This document shows, piece by piece, positions 1 to 6,359 of a stretch of DNA of 9,593 nt. The translations under genes were made by a program, and so were the position numbers. Origin of the DNA: Sedimentisphaerales bacterium (GTDB taxonomy: Bacteria; Planctomycetota; Phycisphaerae; Sedimentisphaerales; SG8-4); the NCBI GenBank assembly GCA_016932895.1, contig JAFGCA010000408.1, forward strand, positions 1 to 9,593, written 5' to 3'. Position 1 is the first letter of the stretch; the number at the start of each line of letters is the position of its first letter. The notes under the pieces are model-generated. The model ran no database searches. It was not told where the DNA came from and saw only the letters and a program-made list of their open reading frames with translations.

Positions 1-1
1 G

Positions 2-541
2 TCGGCGTCGGACCCCAAGCTCAAGGAGCTGACGGACGAGATCGTGCGCCTCTCCACCGAATTCGGCATCCTCACCGAGTACACCGCGTTCCTGGCACGC
101 GAGGGGACGGATCTCGGGAACGAGGCGCAGGTTCGGCGCGAAGCGAGGGAGACGCTGTCGAGCCGGGCCATGCGCGATCGCTCGGGCATCGCCGGTGTGA
201 ACCAGGGCCTCAACAACGCACGCCAGAAAGCCCTGAGCCAGCTCAATCCCAGGAACACCTTCTACGACGCCGAAATGAAGGAGGTCTCCATCACCGCCGT
301 TCAGCAGATCAACGATCAGGCCTACTATCGTCGCCGCGGGCGCTGGGTGGACAGCCGGCTTGTCGATCAGGCCGAACGGCTTACGCCGGCCCGGATCATC
401 GAATTTGGCTCGGAGGAGTTCTTCGAGCTGGCCCGTAAGCTGGCGCGTGAAAACCGGCAGGGCAGTATCGCAATGGAAGGGGACATCTTATTGATGGTGG
501 ACGGCGAGCCGGTCTTGATCAAAGCCCCGAATGAGAACTAA
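2..541 (+). CDS. VIT/VWA-domain protein, C-terminal part (5' partial)
   Basis: The frame is open from base 2 to a TAA at 539-541, giving about 179 residues with the start outside the window. The first 30 residues (DPKLKELTDEIVRLSTEFGI, then LTEYTAFL) match the conserved segment after the VWA domain in inter-alpha-trypsin-inhibitor-like VIT/VWA proteins, where it usually reads 'EIVxLSxxYGIvTpYTSFL'. The rest fits the C-terminal tail of planctomycete members: an Arg-rich linker, then AYYRRRGRWVDSRL, then a segment around EFGSEEFFELARKL ending in ILLMVDGEPVLIK. Such proteins are normally exported or membrane-anchored, with N-terminal VIT and VWA domains that are not visible here. The GTG at base 44 is an internal codon, not the start. 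The next gene begins 31 bases downstream and also encodes a VWA protein, so the two probably share a transcript. The family call is from memory of motifs; the cellular role is unknown. Confidence 0.75.
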   Translation, partial: SASDPKLKELTDEIVRLSTEFGILTEYTAFLAREGTDLGNEAQVRREARETLSSRAMRDRSGIAGVNQGLNNARQKALSQLNPRNTFYDAEMKEVSITAVQQINDQAYYRRRGRWVDSRLVDQAERLTPARIIEFGSEEFFELARKLARENRQGSIAMEGDILLMVDGEPVLIKAPNEN

Positions 542-572
542 CCATTCCCTTATTGTGAAAGGAGCGTGAGAC

Positions 573-1811
573 ATGAGAACGTCACTGGTACTGGCAACTG
601 TGGTTACGACGGGTATGCTGCTGTGTGCATTGCCTCTGGTCGCGACGGAGCGAGCGGAGCCGGCGGTGGAAGTGACACCGGTAGTGAGCGGCCCCATGCC
701 GGCCGAGAAGCCGCTGGTTCAAATCGGCATCCTGCTGGATACGAGCGGCAGTATGTCGGGGCTGATCGACCAGGCCCGGACGGAGCTGTGGTCGATCGTC
801 AACGAGTTTATCTTCGCCCAGCGAAACGGCGTAGCGCCCGAGGTACAGGTGGCCCTATACGAGTACGGCAAGAGTTCCCTGGCCGCAGACGAAGGCTACA
901 TTCGCCAGATCGTCCCGCTGACGACGGACCTGGACAAGATTTCCGAGGAGCTCTTCGCGCTGCGGACCAACGGCGGCAGCGAGTATTGCGGCTGGGTCAT
1001 CCAGGACGCGACCGCAGGATTGGCCTGGAGCGAGTCGCTCGACGATCTGAAGGTGATCTTCATCGCGGGCAACGAGCCGTTCACACAGGGTCCGGTGGAT
1101 TATCGCGGCGCCTGCAAGGCCGCCGTGGCCAAGGGGATCATCGTCAACACCATCCACTGCGGCGCCGAGCAGCAGGGCGTCGATGGCAAGTGGAAGGACG
1201 GGGCCGTGATCGCCGACGGACGGCATCTCAACATCGACCACAACCGGCAAGTTGTGCACGTCCCCGCGCCGCAGGACACGGAGATCGCCGAGCTCGGCGC
1301 GAAGCTCAACCAGACCTACATTGCCTACGGACGACAGGGTCAGATACTCCGCGAGAGACAGAGCGTCCAGGACAAGAACGCCACTCAGGCTTCTCCCGAG
1401 GCCGTCGTGCAGCGGGCCGTGACGAAATCCTCCAGCAATTACGTCAACACGGGCTGGGACCTGATCGATGCGGTAGAGGCCGAGCAGGTAGATGTGGAGG
1501 AACTCAAGGAGGAGGAACTGCCCGAGAACATGCGGCCGATGAGCGCCGAGCAGAGAAAAGCCTTCGTCGAGGCCAAGGCCAAAGAGCGGTCCGAGATCCA
1601 GAGCCGGATTCAGAAGCTCAACGAGCAACGCCGCGCCTTTCTCGCCGAGGAAATGAAGAAGCGTCAAGCCCAGGGCAAGGACACATTGGGTTCCGCCGTC
1701 CAGCAGGCCATCCGCGAACAGGCGCAGAAGAAGAACTACACGTTCAAAGCTCCCGAGAGTGCCGCGCAGAATTCGGCCGAGACCTCCGCGAAAAAGGATG
1801 CGGACAATTGA
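573..1811 (+). CDS. Secreted VWA-domain protein with C-terminal helical tail
   Basis: 412 residues. The ATG is supported by a strong ribosome site, GAAAGGAG at 557-564, 8 bases upstream. Residues 1-24 form a Sec signal peptide (hydrophobic 5-22, probable cleavage near LVA-TER). The VWA domain covers roughly residues 48-255. It begins with the metal-binding motif DTSGS (D56, S58, S60), and T132 in RTNGGSEYCG is the likely conserved Thr. The third metal-site position, usually an Asp in a 'TDG' turn, reads VIFIAGNEPF (159-170), so metal coordination may be altered. C139, C181 and C196 are the cysteines of the mature domain. Residues 300-390 are rich in Glu, Lys, Gln and Arg and probably form long helices or a coiled coil, a plausible surface for a partner. 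The location should be periplasmic or extracellular. Its neighbour upstream is a VIT/VWA protein. The family is known to me from Planctomycetota, but its function is not established. Confidence 0.8.
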   Translation: MRTSLVLATVVTTGMLLCALPLVATERAEPAVEVTPVVSGPMPAEKPLVQIGILLDTSGSMSGLIDQARTELWSIVNEFIFAQRNGVAPEVQVALYEYGKSSLAADEGYIRQIVPLTTDLDKISEELFALRTNGGSEYCGWVIQDATAGLAWSESLDDLKVIFIAGNEPFTQGPVDYRGACKAAVAKGIIVNTIHCGAEQQGVDGKWKDGAVIADGRHLNIDHNRQVVHVPAPQDTEIAELGAKLNQTYIAYGRQGQILRERQSVQDKNATQASPEAVVQRAVTKSSSNYVNTGWDLIDAVEAEQVDVEELKEEELPENMRPMSAEQRKAFVEAKAKERSEIQSRIQKLNEQRRAFLAEEMKKRQAQGKDTLGSAVQQAIREQAQKKNYTFKAPESAAQNSAETSAKKDADN

Positions 1812-1841
1812 CACGAATTCGGGAAGAACCTGACGCGCCAT

Positions 1842-1933
1842 TGTCATCCTGAACGAAGGGAGGGATCTGGTTCGCGGACGAGGGAGACTTCTCCTTCGAT
1901 AGCCAGATCCTTCGGCTTCGCCTCAGGATGACA
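1842..1933. repeat. 92-bp imperfect palindrome with TGTCATCCTGA-type ends
   Basis: The left arm, 1842-1870, begins TGTCATCCTGA and ends GGGATCTGG. The right arm, 1903-1933, is its imperfect reverse complement, beginning CCAGATCC and ending TCAGGATGACA. The outer 11 bases and the inner CCAGATCC are perfect inverted copies; mismatches lie in the middle. The 32-base centre carries its own small stem, GGAGA (1883-1887) facing TCTCC (1890-1894). The TCATCCTGAGCGAAGCGAAGGATCT-like wording resembles dispersed palindromic intergenic repeats that I recall from many bacterial genomes, including Planctomycetota and Acidobacteriota. It lies 30 bases after the VWA gene's stop, so a transcript through it would fold into a long hairpin and could reduce read-through or protect the 3' end. 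There is no T-tract, transposase or visible target duplication. Copy number cannot be judged from one window. Confidence 0.65.
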
Positions 1934-1994
1934 CAGTTTTGCCGGTAGGAATGCGTACTCATGAAAAGAGAAAGAGAATCGGCTTGATTGGATT

Positions 1995-2393
1995 TTGCGT
2001 TTGGCCTGTGTGGCCGGTTGCCTGTTCTTTATTGCGGGCTGCCTGCGGAAGCCGGAGACCTCGGAAGACAGTCTGACGGCGGCCGGACTGGCTACGGCGG
2101 CACTGCAAACCCATGCGCGATACATCAAGGCCGTCAACGCGGGTACGCAGACGCCGTCGGATGAAATCGCGCCGGAGTATTGGACCGAGGAAATCAAGAC
2201 ACTGCGCCCGATCAAGGTCTATCAACATCGCTGCAACATCGTCGTGGTGCAGAAAGCATCGCCCGGCAGGGAGGAGGGCAAGTACATCAGCACGCTAATC
2301 TCATCCTATGCACCGCGGAGCGGAGACGGCGGCTTCGAATTCACCGAGATTGGGACCAGCGTGTACGCTTTCACCCGAGTGACAAACGACTGA
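1995..2393 (+). CDS. Small putative lipoprotein, 5' end uncertain
   Basis: I do not recognise the family. From the TTG at 1995 the product is 132 residues with a hydrophobic lead and two lipobox-like sites: VAGC (C9) and the more likely IAGC (C16). Cleavage at C16 would leave about 116 residues, mostly soluble, including EYWTEEIKTLRPIKVYQH, a central strand-like stretch (NIVVVQK), and a Ser/Gly-rich C-terminal part ending YAFTRVTND. The TTG lacks a clear ribosome site, and its lead has only one Arg before the hydrophobic stretch, which is short for a lipoprotein. No ATG exists in this frame after the stop at 1962-1964. The nearby ATG at 1961 has a good site (GGTAGGA, 1944-1950) but hits TGA after eight codons. 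The ATG at 1951 gives a Lys/Arg-rich lead in a third frame. The gene is probably real because codon use and the lipobox are coherent, but the start may have been damaged by an indel. It would sit in a membrane facing the periplasm. Confidence 0.6.
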   Translation: MRLACVAGCLFFIAGCLRKPETSEDSLTAAGLATAALQTHARYIKAVNAGTQTPSDEIAPEYWTEEIKTLRPIKVYQHRCNIVVVQKASPGREEGKYISTLISSYAPRSGDGGFEFTEIGTSVYAFTRVTND

Positions 2394-2452
2394 TTCCTGC
2401 CTGTTCCCACAGACGCGGTGGGGGGGCAGTTGCCGCGTGTCACATCATCGAC

Positions 2453-2486
2453 GGGCCGCCCGCGGGGGGCGGCTCGTTCTCTTCTC
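2453..2486 (+). terminator. GC-rich hairpin followed by a pyrimidine stretch
   Basis: GGGCCGCC (2453-2460) can pair with GGCGGCTC (2468-2475) across a 7-base loop, with one G-U pair. It is followed by GTTCTCTTCTC, a T/C stretch rather than a clean T-run. It lies 60 bases after the lipoprotein stop and 92 bases before the transporter start, which suits a terminator separating the two genes. The weak T-tract makes this tentative. Confidence 0.4.
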
Positions 2487-2577
2487 GCCGAAGACGTCAC
2501 GCAGCCAATCCGTGGGTAAACTGCTGGCGAAATCTCGCGAGGCTGCTACAATCGCTTCTTTTAGGGCCCGATGAAGC

Positions 2578-3837
2578 ATGGTAGACAAGGCCGAAGGAGC
2601 AAAAGCAGTTCGGATGGATCGCGCGTGGCCGCTCTACGGGGCGGCCTTTGCCATGGCGCTGAGTCTGAGCATTTGCTGGACGGCGATGCCCTTCGTGCTG
2701 CACGCCATGGGCGGGACCGAGGCGCACGTCGGGTACGCCCCGGCAGCGAACAGTCTGGGGTATATGGCGGCTTTGCTGCTGACCGGCTCATTTCTGGGAC
2801 ACCTGAACGTCAAGCGTGCCACGCGGGCCGCGACGCTACTGGCCGTGCTGGCGACCGGTGCAATGGTGTTTGCGGTTCTCGGTGTGAAAGCCGGGACCGG
2901 TATCGCCCATACCATGCGGATCTGGACGATGATCGGCGCCGGGGGCATGGGCGGTGCGGCCATGGCGTTGTACTGGCCGTTCCTGATGAGCTGGGTCTCG
3001 GCCAACTACGAAGGCGTCGAGTTGAACCGTCGCTTCGGGCGGTACAACGGCTCCTGGTCCGGCGGGGCGCTGATTGGCCCGCTGATCGGCGGCTGGCTGG
3101 TCGGGGCCGACCCGTTATACCCGATGGTTGTGGGATTGGTGTGTCTGGCGGTCTCCTTCGTTATGTTGGGCTTTGCCCGCAATCACGGGGACGAGTCCGC
3201 CTGCGCCGACGCGCCGGAAAATGGAGCGACGGAGGCCGTTCCGAGCGTTCGTGTGCTGGGGGGCTATCGCTGGATCTCGCGGGTGGCGCTGTTTTGCGCC
3301 TGGGCCTCTCACGCCATCGCCCGGTCGCAGTTTGCGCTGTTGTTCACGGGTTTCGGCTATTCCGAGCCGCAGTTCGGCATCTTCCTGACGATTTTCGCCG
3401 TGTGCAATTTTCTGGCCCTGGTTGGGGCGGGACGCTGGGCCTTCTGGCACTTCTGGTTCGGTCCGATCGTCGTCGCGCAAGCGGCCTTGGCCGTCGCTTT
3501 GTTGATGATTGTCTACGGACGCACCCTGGCCGTATTCTACCCGGCGGCGGTGATCCTCGGCCTGGCTTTCGGCTTTGCCTACAGTTCCCATCTTTTCTAC
3601 GGCGCCTCCACGAGCCGCAAACGCTCCGTGAGTATGGCCGTCCACGAGATTGTCATCTCGCTGGGTATCACGGTGGGCGCCGGGACCGGCGGCGTCCTGG
3701 CCAAGCATGTCGGCACGTACGCACCCTATTGGTTTGCCATTGGAACGATCGGCCTCGGCGGTCTCGCCCAAGTGGTGATATATCTCGTGTTGCGTGCCGG
3801 GCCCCTGATTCGCGGGCGGCGGTCTGTCAGGCCGTGA
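2578..3837 (+). CDS. Major facilitator superfamily transporter, 12 TM
   Basis: 419 residues with the hydrophobic pattern of an MFS permease. Six membrane spans fall before residue 200 (about 17-40, 54-75, 83-103, 111-139, 160-177, 181-200). A hydrophilic loop at 201-230 includes an acidic stretch with GDESACADAPENG. Six more spans follow (about 233-257, 264-288, 292-312, 318-341, 352-375, 383-406). The segment RFGRYNGSWSGGALIGPLIG (152-171) resembles the glycine-rich MFS region around spans 4-5, and VHEIVISLGITVGAGTGG (355-372) fits span 11. The protein should act in the cytoplasmic membrane and exchange a small solute; the substrate cannot be predicted. ATG 2578 has a weak site (AGGG, 2563-2566, 11 bases away). 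An in-frame ATG at 2614 would remove only 12 polar residues; GAAGGAG precedes it, but about 14 bases away. The 3' end overlaps the opposing DUF362 gene by 11 bases. Confidence 0.85.
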   Translation: MVDKAEGAKAVRMDRAWPLYGAAFAMALSLSICWTAMPFVLHAMGGTEAHVGYAPAANSLGYMAALLLTGSFLGHLNVKRATRAATLLAVLATGAMVFAVLGVKAGTGIAHTMRIWTMIGAGGMGGAAMALYWPFLMSWVSANYEGVELNRRFGRYNGSWSGGALIGPLIGGWLVGADPLYPMVVGLVCLAVSFVMLGFARNHGDESACADAPENGATEAVPSVRVLGGYRWISRVALFCAWASHAIARSQFALLFTGFGYSEPQFGIFLTIFAVCNFLALVGAGRWAFWHFWFGPIVVAQAALAVALLMIVYGRTLAVFYPAAVILGLAFGFAYSSHLFYGASTSRKRSVSMAVHEIVISLGITVGAGTGGVLAKHVGTYAPYWFAIGTIGLGGLAQVVIYLVLRAGPLIRGRRSVRP

Positions 3838-4618
3838 CGATTTCGATGTCGGTCATGGTGCCGAGGCGGCCGCTGGCCAGGGTCAGGTAGTGCACCCATT
3901 CGGGCTCGTGGCCGAGCAGTCGACTGCCGACGGTGTCGACGGCGACCGGGTCGAAGCCGGCCAGAATCAATCCGATGTGCTTTTTCCGGCCGGAGAGGTG
4001 CCCGCCTTGAAGCGCCACGGAGGCGTCCACGACCGATAAATCGGGCTTCTTGTACAGACAGACGTCGACGACGGACTCGTCGGTGGAAGGGTTGTGCAGC
4101 TTGGATTTGTTCCACCCGCCGGCGTAGTATTTGCTTGGCGCCAGACCGAACATGTTCTTCATGGCGATGGTCGTCTTGGCGAGCGTGTGGTCCTTGAGCA
4201 CGGGCAGCGAGATGATAAAGGCGTCCCGGGCGATCTCGGGCAGGTGGAATTCCTTGAGATGAAGGGCGTCGGGTCGGCGCAGCAGGACGGTTTCGGCGTG
4301 GTTGAAGTCGATCAGACGCAGCCCGCAGCGGTCGGCCAGGTCGGTGTAGCCGAGGGCTGCGTAGACATCATGGGTGCGGCCGGTGCCGGCGCCTTCGCCG
4401 ATCATGATCTCGGCGTCCGTGTGGGCCCGACAGTACTTATATACCGCCTCGACGGCTCTGACGCTCGTCGTCACCGGTGGCGGCGAGGAATTCGTCAGGT
4501 TGGGCTTGATGATGATCGGACCTTCGGCGGGCAGCCTGCCGGCGGCCCCGATCAGATCGAGGGCCTGCGCAATGCTGCTGTCGTACTCGTCAAACGCGAC
4601 TCGGGCGACCTTGCTCAT
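3827..4618 (-). CDS. DUF362 domain-containing protein
   Basis: 263 residues on the - strand, from ATG at 4616-4618 to TGA at 3827-3829. The DUF362 hallmarks are present in order: IIIKPNLTNSSPPPVTTS (35-52), IGEGAGTG (73-80), a central FIISLPVLKDHTLAKTTIAM (134-153) leading into KNMFGLAP, a VVDASVALQGG segment (196-206), and a C-terminal GFDPVAVDTVGSRLLG (221-236). Many DUF362 proteins carry a ferredoxin-type cysteine cluster. This one has only three scattered cysteines (C63, C98, C187), so it looks like the short, cluster-free type. It has no signal peptide and is probably cytoplasmic. Its biochemical function is unknown to me. The start lacks a clear ribosome site, but no other start codon precedes it in frame before an upstream stop. 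It faces the ABC operon divergently across 252 bases and meets the transporter gene tail to tail. Confidence 0.85.
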   Translation of the reverse strand: MSKVARVAFDEYDSSIAQALDLIGAAGRLPAEGPIIIKPNLTNSSPPPVTTSVRAVEAVYKYCRAHTDAEIMIGEGAGTGRTHDVYAALGYTDLADRCGLRLIDFNHAETVLLRRPDALHLKEFHLPEIARDAFIISLPVLKDHTLAKTTIAMKNMFGLAPSKYYAGGWNKSKLHNPSTDESVVDVCLYKKPDLSVVDASVALQGGHLSGRKKHIGLILAGFDPVAVDTVGSRLLGHEPEWVHYLTLASGRLGTMTDIEIVTA

Positions 4619-4772
4619 GATGTTCGCGGGTGTCCGATTATTCGTTCTTTGTCGTGGCTATCATCGGGAACAATTCCCGCGGCGGATTCGTAGATAGTAG
4701 CCTGCTGGTTGTGACGGTTGTACGCGCGGCCTCACGATCCGGGCACCGAACGCAAAAAATCGGCCCAGAGGG

Positions 4773-4806
4773 CTTGACTGTCAAGGCTTTTTCCGTAAGC
4801 TTATAC
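4773..4806. promoter_or_regulatory. Palindrome with -35-like hexamers in the divergent spacer
   Basis: The 252 bases from 4619 to 4870 lie between the DUF362 gene (-) and the ABC operon (+) and must hold both promoters. CTTGAC-T-GTCAAG (4773-4785) is a perfect inverted repeat around one base. It contains TTGACT on the + strand (4774-4779) and TTGACA on the - strand (4784 down to 4779), both good -35 matches. On the + strand, TAAGCT (4796-4801) is a poor -10 at 16 bases, and TATACG (4802-4807) is better but 22 bases away. The - strand has only GATTTT at 17 bases. The palindrome could also be an operator. I see no other gene or structure in this spacer. Confidence 0.3.
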
Positions 4807-4870
4807 GTTTTGTTACCCGGAGGGGAACGTAGGCAAAGGGGCAAGTCGGTTCCTGATTTTGGAGTTGGAT

Positions 4871-5590
4871 ATGATTGAGGTCAAAGAACTTCGGCGGAGT
4901 TTCGGGCCGGTAGTTGCTGTTGACGGTATCTCATTCAGCGTGGAGAAGGGCCAGGTTCTGGGTCTGCTGGGCCCCAACGGGGCGGGCAAGACCACGGCGA
5001 TGCGGATGCTGACATGTTATATTCGTCCGGACAGCGGCACGGCCAGCGTGTGCGGCCATGACATCCTCAAGGATCCCATCGGCGTGCGCAAATGCCTGGG
5101 CTACCTGGCGGAGAATTCGCCGGCGTATCCGGAGATGACGGTCGGCGGCTTTCTCAACTTCGTCTGTGACGTCCGCGAGATCAACGGCCGGAAGCGCAAG
5201 CAGACCCTGGATCGCATCGTGCCCATGTGTTCCATCGATTCGGTGTATCACCAGACCATCGAGACCCTGTCGAAGGGCTACAAACGCCGCGTGGGCCTGG
5301 CGCAGGCGTTGATTCACGACCCGGATGTGTTGATTCTCGACGAGCCGACGGACGGGCTCGACCCGAATCAGAAGCACGGCGTCAGGAAACTCATCAACGA
5401 CATGGCCAAGGACAAGTGTATCGTCGTCTCGACGCATATTCTCGAAGAGGTGGAAGCGGTCTGTACGAGGACGATTATCATTGCCCGGGGCAAGATCCTC
5501 GTCGATTCGACGCCGAAGGAGCTGAAGGAAAAGCATCACGCGAGTCTGGATGAAGTCTTCCGCAAAATCACCCGGGCCAAGAGTGCCTGA
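4871..5590 (+). CDS. gldA: ABC transporter ATP-binding protein, GldA-like
   Basis: 239 residues. The ATG at 4871 is chosen because GGAG (4861-4864) lies 6 bases before it; the upstream in-frame TTG at 4859 would overlap that site. All ATPase motifs are intact: Walker A GPNGAGKTT (34-42), a Q-loop region YLAENSPAYPEMTV (78-91), in which Glu is common for this subfamily, signature LSKGYKRRVGLAQAL (133-147), Walker B VLILDEPT (153-160), D-loop GLDP (162-165), and switch His H189 in STHIL. The wording is that of the ABC-2 class linked to GldA of Bacteroidota gliding operons. It should bind the inner face of the membrane and drive the permease encoded 37 bases downstream by ATP hydrolysis. It is the first gene of the four-gene operon. 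The gld name reflects similarity and gene order; gliding motility is not implied. Confidence 0.9.
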   Translation: MIEVKELRRSFGPVVAVDGISFSVEKGQVLGLLGPNGAGKTTAMRMLTCYIRPDSGTASVCGHDILKDPIGVRKCLGYLAENSPAYPEMTVGGFLNFVCDVREINGRKRKQTLDRIVPMCSIDSVYHQTIETLSKGYKRRVGLAQALIHDPDVLILDEPTDGLDPNQKHGVRKLINDMAKDKCIVVSTHILEEVEAVCTRTIIIARGKILVDSTPKELKEKHHASLDEVFRKITRAKSA

Positions 5591-5627
5591 AGTGGTGCGT
5601 TGTTCGAGCTTGTGTTAGGAGTGTGAC

Positions 5628-6359
5628 ATGAATAGCTTTTGGGCTGTATTCAAACGGGAGCTGAAAAGCTACTTTACCACCCCGTTGGCCTATGTGTTTC
5701 TGGTCATCTTTCTGTTCTTCGCCGGCTACCTGACGTTCAAGCAGGGCTTCTACGAGGCCCGACAGGCGGATTTGCAGCCGTTCTTCATGAACCTGCCGCT
5801 GTTGTTCGTCTTCATGGTGCCCTCGACGGCGATGCGTCTGTGGTCGGAGGAGCGCAAGGTCGGTTCCGTCGAGCTGCTGTTTACGCTGCCGATCACCATC
5901 ACGCAGGCGGTTTTGGGCAAGTTCCTCGCCGCGTGGATCTTCATGGGGATTGCCTTGTCGCTGACGTTTCCGCTGGTGCTGACGGTGGCGTATTTAGGCG
6001 ACCCGGACGGCGGCCTGATCGCCATGGGATACCTGGGCGGTTTCCTCATGGCCGGCGGGTTCCTTGCCATCGGGTGCTTCTTTTCGGCCTTGAGCAAGAA
6101 CCAGGTGATCGCCTTCGTGCTTTCGGTTGTCGCCTGTGCCGTTCTGGTTTTCGCAGGCATGCCGACGACCCTGAACTATCTCTCGGCGTTCTTGCCCAAG
6201 GGCCTGGTCTCGGCCGTGGAGGGCATGAGCTTTCAGGTGCATTTCGAGTCGATGCAAAAAGGCATCCTGCAGTTTAAGGATATTGCCTATTTTGTGGTGC
6301 TTATCGTGGGCTGGATTGCGGCTTGCACGGTCATTTTGGATGAAAGGAAGGCGAGCTGA
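5628..6359 (+). CDS. gldF: ABC-2 type permease, GldF-like
   Basis: 243 residues with about six membrane spans (roughly 20-36, 54-68, 96-121, 131-155, 160-178, 218-236). The cytoplasmic loop AMRLWSEERKVGSVELLFTL (68-87) is the characteristic ABC-2 coupling segment between spans 2 and 3, and it is followed by PITITQAVLGKF. FKRELKSYFTTPLAYVF at the N-terminus is typical of the GldF group. The start is supported by TAGGAG (5616-5621), 6 bases before ATG. It should form the channel part of the transporter with the preceding ATPase, perhaps as a homodimer, since no second permease is visible here. Its TGA (6357-6359) shares its last base with the ATG of the GldG-like gene, which suggests translational coupling. 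The substrate is unknown. Confidence 0.88.
   Translation: MNSFWAVFKRELKSYFTTPLAYVFLVIFLFFAGYLTFKQGFYEARQADLQPFFMNLPLLFVFMVPSTAMRLWSEERKVGSVELLFTLPITITQAVLGKFLAAWIFMGIALSLTFPLVLTVAYLGDPDGGLIAMGYLGGFLMAGGFLAIGCFFSALSKNQVIAFVLSVVACAVLVFAGMPTTLNYLSAFLPKGLVSAVEGMSFQVHFESMQKGILQFKDIAYFVVLIVGWIAACTVILDERKAS

Noticed and set aside
566..1852. A 428-residue frame overlapping the VWA gene, and an antisense frame at 855-1847
   Set aside because: Both are Arg/Gly-rich or low-complexity translations typical of GC-rich shadow frames. The VWA frame has a signal peptide, domain motifs and a ribosome site.
1961..1996. Programmed ribosomal frameshifting at the lipoprotein start
   Set aside because: No classic slippery heptamer or prfB-like CTT-TGA signal is present; GCT-TGA is not a known shift site. 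A simple indel or TTG start is more likely.
2571..3890. A 439-residue frame starting 7 bases before the transporter
   Set aside because: It is Arg/Gly-rich with no membrane spans, while the alternative frame gives a clean 12-span transporter.
4773..4795. Hairpin plus T-run (CTTGACTGTCAAG followed by GCTTTTT) as a terminator
   Set aside because: No + strand gene lies upstream to terminate, and the stem leaves only a 1-3 base loop. It is better treated as part of the divergent regulatory region.
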